Shown in pieces: positions 21,681 through 26,659 of a stretch of DNA of 26,659 nucleotides. The DNA comes from Pelargonium nanum. Its lineage: Eukaryota > Streptophyta > Magnoliopsida > Geraniales > Geraniaceae. The stretch's first letter is position 1, and every line of letters begins with the position of its first letter. A program made the position numbers and the translations under genes. The DNA lies in NCBI GenBank assembly GCA_036897485.1, contig JAYMTF010001066.1:1-26659 (forward strand). Reading direction: 5' to 3'. Below the pieces are notes generated by a model. The model saw only the letters and a list, made by a program, of their open reading frames with translations, was not told the DNA's origin and ran no database searches.

Positions 21681-22540
21681 TGTGTGACTATGGATTGCTG
21701 GTTTTAGCAGTGGCCTAAACCCTTGAAAGCTATGAATATTATTGTTTTTCAAAATGTTTATGTAATGCCAGGATTGTATGTTATGGCTCTGAACAGTGTT
21801 TATCAAACACAAAGTGGCTATTGATGGATTTGGTTATTTCACAATTATAAGTTGGTCTTGTGTTCCATAAACTGGATAGAATATTGCTGCCTGCTACTAC
21901 ATATACCTAATCAGAAAAGCTTGCTGATTTTGATGCTATGATATTCATGAGTGCAAATAGAGTTTGATTGACAAAACAGTTGGTGTTTTGATCATCAAGA
22001 ATCATATACAATACACATACACATCATATGTAAACAGTTGGCCTCTTTTCTTTAGTACTTTTTTTTTGAAAGATCTTTAATACATATTTAGTTGCACATA
22101 TTTGCGCTTAGAAAATCGAAAAAATAAATTTGTTCATTTTTTCAAAATAACTTAAATAAAAACTTTTATTTTAATTAGTTTTCAACTACAAAACTCATTT
22201 TTACTTCTTTTAAATTTGGATTATTTATGCATACTTATTTGTATTTGCTAATTTAAATGGAAATATTTTTAGGTTCTAATTTACAGTCTGAAAAAAATGT
22301 ATACACTAACAAAATTTTAAATTCTCCAAAAAAATTATAAAATTTTGAAAATTGAAAACAAAGTGTTTTCAATAATTTGACGGCCACTTAGTAATTCAAT
22401 GAAGTATTATAAGGCCATTCACACGAAATAAATAGGACATGTTATACTATGTTTCCTTCTATGGATTTTATGCTAGAACTTACAAGACAACTTATTTAAT
22501 CGGTAATTATATTCGTCTTCCATCTGATAGATTTTATGAC
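21681..22540. other. 3' UTR of the SPIRAL1-like gene and AT-rich intergenic DNA
   Basis: The first 150-200 nt should be 3' UTR. The remainder, especially 22060-22400, is extremely AT-rich with no coding or repeat signature that I recognise. Confidence 0.4.
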
Positions 22541-23620
22541 TTACCGCCTATATGACCTTGTAAGGACCTACCAATTCAGGGTGAGCTTTTCGTCTTTGAG
22601 GTACTCTCTAGTGGCCTTCTATTTTTTGAAACCCAATCCCCCACTGGAAGTTCTTGTGAGTGAACCTTAGAGTCATGAAATCGGTTAATCGCTTAATTTC
22701 AGGAAGTCATTATCAAGACTACCTTCATTCTCACTTCCTTGCGAAGTTGGGATTAGATAGACGGGAAAGAATGTTTCTCTCATTGTCGTTCCATCACCAA
22801 GGTTGACATGGTGGTCTCGACGGGCAACGCCGTTTCTAGTCCACACACTAGTTAGAATGATGTTTCTCCGTTCACGGCCTTAAAAGTGGTTCTTATGGAC
22901 CCTAAAACAAGGTGGAGTTGGGGATACCATTTGTGTTGAACCTTGATGGTCTTCCTCATGCCCTTGATTATGATTTTGTTGGCGGCCTCAGCTTGACAGT
23001 TTCTCTGTCGACGGGAAACAAATGAATTCCAATATTTCACCACACTCTTAGGTGATTTTGGCTAGCATACTTAATTCCACCCATTGGGTAAAGTAGTCAA
23101 CGACCACAACTATCCACTTCTTCTTGTTCGATGCTTTAAATGGTCTAATAAGTTTGAGCCCCCACATGGTGAATTACACGTTATTATGAAGAACATTTGC
23201 TCAATAGAGAGAGTTCACGGGTCGTCAGCATTGAGTTGGCAATCCATGCGCATTCGACATACATATCCACATTCTTTCTCAATGAAGATCAATAGTATCA
23301 TTGGCGGAGGACATTTTCGGTTGAGCTCTTCAACCTGGGGTGGTGAATACAACTTTTCAGGTGGATTTTCTCCAACACTTTGGATGACCATTTTCGAGTA
23401 GAGACAACAAATGAAGAACTTGTAGAATGATTTGCAGTAGTTTTTTCTCTTATTATTCACCACGTGGCAGACAAAACTCTTAACTATAAAGTTGACTTTC
23501 ATGGGGCCTTAGTGAAGTTGTTTGTCCACGAGGTGGTTTAGGATGTCATCGATCCAACACCTATGACTTTCTCAAACGACTCGAATGGAGAGAGGAGTTT
23601 GATGACTTAAGCTCCTAAGA
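22540..23620 (-). mobile_element. broken Ty3/gypsy retrotransposon pol fossil
   Basis: Reading the minus strand from high to low coordinates, one meets in the expected pol order: a zinc-finger-like Cys/His stretch with CQLNADDP (about 23215-23275), the integrase core start WGLKLIRPF then VVVVDYFTQWVEL (about 23070-23170), the later integrase motif QAEAANKIIIKGM with a TTFKAVNGETSF-like end (about 22860-23010), and a chromatin-side tail resembling KLTPNWEGPYKV (about 22550-22600). This is the integrase half of a Ty3/gypsy polyprotein. It is clearly broken, with several interruptions, and no LTRs were identified at either end. It looks old. Confidence 0.8.
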
Positions 23621-23935
23621 TTTATACATGCAAGCTTTTGAATTTTTTTATAGTCTTGGGAGACAACTTTTGAAAGAAAAATCGTTTAAGCAAAATAATA
23701 ATAATAAAAATTATTATTTAATATATTTTAAATTTCACGTCAAATCACTTATCACGCAGGTCGTGATGAAAATTAACGACAAAAATTATTTTGAATACAT
23801 ATATGAAAGCTCTTAGGACTTTTTAAACCAAGCATAATTTATGAACCAAATTGGATCCATATGCAATTCACGACCAAATTTGAGTTTTTACCCAAATAAA
23901 AAAAAATCCTAAATTGACTAGGTTTAGGACAAGTA
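23621..23935. other. intergenic, AT-rich, upstream of eIF3m
   Basis: Simple AT-rich DNA, including an AATAATAATAA/TTATTATT inverted pair near 23696-23722. No gene is supported. Confidence 0.5.
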
Positions 23936-23941
23936 GTGATG

Positions 23942-24040
23942 TGGGCTCGGATCCGGATCCGGGTCCGGAGCATGAAAACTGCGAATCTCTAATAGATAGA
24001 AAGAAAGTCGGCCAGGTTGCAGCAGCAGCAGCTAGGGTTT
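23942..24040 (+). promoter_or_regulatory. site II and telo-box promoter motifs of eIF3m
   Basis: TGGGCT (site II, 23942-23947) lies about 85 nt upstream of TAGGGTTT (24033-24040), the telo-box AAACCCTA in reverse. The pair is well known upstream of plant ribosomal-protein and translation-factor genes, which fits the eIF3 subunit that follows. Between them are a 14-bp palindrome CGGATCCGGATCCG (23948-23961) and an ATG opening a six-codon ORF (MKTANL, 23972-23992) that would be a uORF if transcription starts upstream of it. No TATA box is evident. Confidence 0.6.
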
Positions 24041-24103
24041 TTGAGCTCTTTCAGTTTCGTGACTTCGGATTAGGTGTTGCACAGAGCTTCCCACTCTCCG
24101 ACC

Positions 24104-26659
24104 ATGACCACCGTCGTCCCTACCTCCGAGGAAGATCCCGCCCTCTCCGTCGTCCGCTTCACCTCCGAGCTCGCATGGGCCGATGCCGGTCCCGAGGTTC
24201 ACCGATTGTTTTAATCTTGTCACTCAAAATTCGTATCTATCCGATTTTCGGATCATATAGTTTGTGTTCGAATATATAAACTTTTATCAATTTTAGATCA
24301 GCATGTTATGAGATTTAATTTAATCTATCTGGAATGATAAATGCAGTTTGTGTCACTGAAAAGTATATATATTTTTCGAATGTTTGATGAATTGGGTATT
24401 TAGTAATGTCTATTGTATCTGAATTTGTTTGTTTTCTCGGTGATTTTCAGGTTGCTGAGCCTCAGGTCACTCGGTTATGTGTTGAGGCACAAGAGTGTAT
24501 GGTGATGGGGAGATGGTTAGATTTGGCATCACTGATGCTCACTTCTGCTGACTTGATTTTCTCAAAGGTCTCTGAGAAAGGTACACTTCGCTGCCATCTC
24601 TTTATTTTCTATAGTTAGCTGCGAGATTTGATGAGACCCTTGAAAGTATTAATTTTTTAGATCCTCCGTACTTGACTGCTTTGAAATCGTGATGAAGTTG
24701 TTAGTAACCAATGTTTATATTAACAATCAAACAAGAAGCAGGAAGAATAGATTATGATCCTTCCCTAAGTCACGCTTCTCTTAAGAAGATCAATGTTATG
24801 CCATCGATATAGGCAATACTTTCTACTTTTAAAGCTTTTGAACAACGGTCTAATGATAATATGATGCAATTTCTTTTATTTGTTGAATGGATAATTCATG
24901 TTTGGTCAACCCACGTACCCTTTGTTGATCTTGCCATTCATAATTAAGAGAAAAATGTAGCACTGAGATTCCAAATATTAACTACTCTTAGATATAGTAT
25001 ACTTGGATATGCTAAAAGTTGTTATTGGTTAGTAATTCCAGCTAGTATTTTTTTTATTGTCGAGAAAGGTGGGTAGGAACTTGTGACTGCTCTTCATGGT
25101 GAATGAGAGATGCCAGAGTTTAAATCCGTTGGCAATCGAGTCAAATGACTAAAAATTGAAATGATGAAGTGCTATTCTTGATTTATATTAAGAGCTAGTA
25201 TAATAAGATTGCCCATTCAATTTATTTCTAGTCATCAAAGTTCTCAGTGATTTAAACTAAAACTATTGCTTATGGTCTTGCTGCAGATCTTGAGTGCATC
25301 TTCACAGTCATCTGCAATCTGGTTACAAAATCTGAAAGTCCAGATGAAGCTCTTGAGATGGCAAAACTTATATCCGGAAAAATCATTCAACAACCAAACG
25401 ACAAGCCAGCATTGCGCCTGAAGATGTAATATCCCATTATTTTTGTCTTTTGAACTTTAAAATTTGATGGCATCATCTCATGTTTGTCCTTGTTTTGAAT
25501 TGTCCAGATTGTTTAACCTGTACAATCTGCTGGACAACCCATACAGCAAGTTTAGTGTATACATGAAGGCCCTTAATTTGGCTGTGAACGGAAAAGTTAC
25601 TGAACATATCATTCCTTCTTTCAAAAAGATCGATAGTTTCTTGAAAGAATGGAATATTGGTGTCGAGGATCAAAGAGAACTATTTCTTACTATCTCTAAT
25701 GTTTTGAAAGAAAATAAGAGGTATGATGGGCTTCCCAACTTTTACAAGTAAACTCAAATCTATTTCACGTGCGCCGTCAGTCAGTTATATGTATTATTTC
25801 TGAATGATGATTTATTTTGTTGTTACAGCTCAGCAAAAGATTCTTTCAAATTCCTGACCAAGTACTTGGCAACTTTTTCTGGTGAAGATGCATATAGTAT
25901 GGGTGAAGCCAAGGAACAAGCTGTGCAAACAATCGTTGAATTTGTGAAGGCAACTGACATGTTTCAGGTAGTCTAGAAATTCCAATTATCAAAGATTTTA
26001 TGAGCTGTTCTCTGTTTACATGATGCATGCATGTGTTTGGCTGTAGATATTTATTCTCTTTCAACATTGGCTAACTGTCTTCAACTACATAATTTATGCT
26101 CTGATAATTTTGGTTGCTCTGTGCTGAGGAGTAAATGTTGAACTCTCCTTTTTTTTGTGTTATTCCCTTTTAAGCTTCTAGCCTTCTACTGATTACGTCT
26201 GCATGTAGAGGTTTGTTACTCTGATGTTATGTTGGCTTGGCATTCCCGTCTCTCTTTGAAGCTGGATAATGTTATTGTCTTTTATGGACGTATTTTTCCC
26301 CTTGTTTGCATTAATAGTACATGAGTCACTGTTGGTGTTTTGTCATTTTTCTCTCTTATGTTCTATCTCTTTATTTGCCCCTTGTTGGAGTTCTATAAAA
26401 TATCTTCTATATTTATATTTTTGTTATCATTTTTTTTCTTTTATCTCTTATTGGTTGAGCTGGTACCATCACAATCTTGCAGATTTTACAACTATGCATG
26501 ACCTTCATTACCTTTCAATGTTTTTTATCTAGATTTTTTATTGCCACGTGTTCTGAGGAAATTAATTAGTTGCGACATTTCAGTGTGATTTGCTAGATAT
26601 GCCCGCTGTAGGGCAATTGGAGAAAGATGCCAAACATTCGCTGGTATATCAGCTTCTGA
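24104..26659 (+). CDS. eIF3m: eukaryotic translation initiation factor 3 subunit M (partial, 5' part)
   Basis: Six exons are visible: 24104-24196, 24451-24580, 25287-25425, 25508-25720, 25829-25967 and 26584 to the window edge, where the gene is cut off. Together they encode about 263 residues in one continuous frame across GT..AG introns of mixed phase. Diagnostic stretches include the start MTTVVPTSEEDPALSVVRF, ELAWADAGPE, then LFNLYNLLDNPYSKF, KKIDSFLKEWN, KFLTKYLATFSGEDA and CDLLDMPAVGQLEKD, matching plant eIF3m closely. eIF3m is a PCI-domain subunit of the eIF3 complex, which binds the 40S subunit and recruits initiator tRNA and mRNA in the cytoplasm. The helical N-terminal part is present. 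Most of the PCI winged-helix end should lie beyond the window. Confidence 0.96.
25040..25201 (-). mobile_element. SINE-like insertion in eIF3m intron 2
   Basis: A 144-bp stretch (25049-25192) is bounded by AGCTAGTAT at 25040-25048 and 25193-25201. It begins with a T run on the plus strand, which would be an A tail on the minus strand. Read on the minus strand it has an A-box-like TTAGTCATTTGACTCGATTG and a B-box-like CGGATTTAAACTCTGGC. This fits a diverged tRNA-derived SINE lying antisense to the host gene. Confidence 0.5.

Noticed and set aside
26269-26532. An 87-codon hydrophobic open frame between eIF3m exons 5 and 6.
   Set aside because: T-rich intron translated as Phe/Leu/Ser; the flanking exons join correctly without it.
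1-26659. Any CRISPR, operon, prophage, toxin-antitoxin, rRNA or complete tRNA gene.
   Set aside because: None seen. tRNA-like boxes occur only within SINEs, and the gene structure is that of a plant nuclear genome.

Overview
The window is nuclear DNA from a flowering plant, almost certainly a eudicot. The evidence is AT-rich intergenic DNA, short exons with GT..AG introns, plant-specific protein families, a Stowaway-type terminus at the left edge, tRNA-derived SINEs, a Mutator-type MITE and decayed Ty3/gypsy fragments. I see no bacterial, viral or organellar gene system. No new multi-gene system is visible, and the four host genes look functionally independent.

Layout. (1) 751-3655, minus strand: a complete six-exon gene of 407 codons for an FCP1/SCP-like HAD-family protein with a divergent catalytic motif. 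It probably has a 2.1 kb intron in its 5' UTR, which holds a small gypsy fossil and a fold-back element, and a cluster of site II/G-box promoter motifs near 6.2 kb. (2) 6.3-12.9 kb: gene-poor DNA with a Mutator-type MITE (9-bp target duplication), a clean SINE (11-bp target duplication), and a decayed RNase H-domain remnant that has collected three SINEs. (3) 13090-16411, plus: a complete five-exon gene of 378 residues for a methylesterase of the MES11-15 type, with Asp in place of the nucleophilic Ser and an MGNxCxC N-terminus. (4) 16.5-19.6 kb: gene-poor, with two more SINE-like insertions. (5) 21156-21680, plus: a complete two-exon SPIRAL1-like gene (118 residues), probably with a 1.25 kb leader intron. 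(6) 22.5-23.6 kb, minus: a broken Ty3/gypsy pol fossil. (7) 24104 to the window end, plus: the first six exons (about 263 codons) of eIF3 subunit M, with a telo-box/site II promoter and a SINE in its second intron.

All gene models were spliced by eye. Exon sums divide by three and the junctions restore conserved family motifs, so the coding parts are firm. Untranslated exons, promoters and SINE boundaries are less certain.
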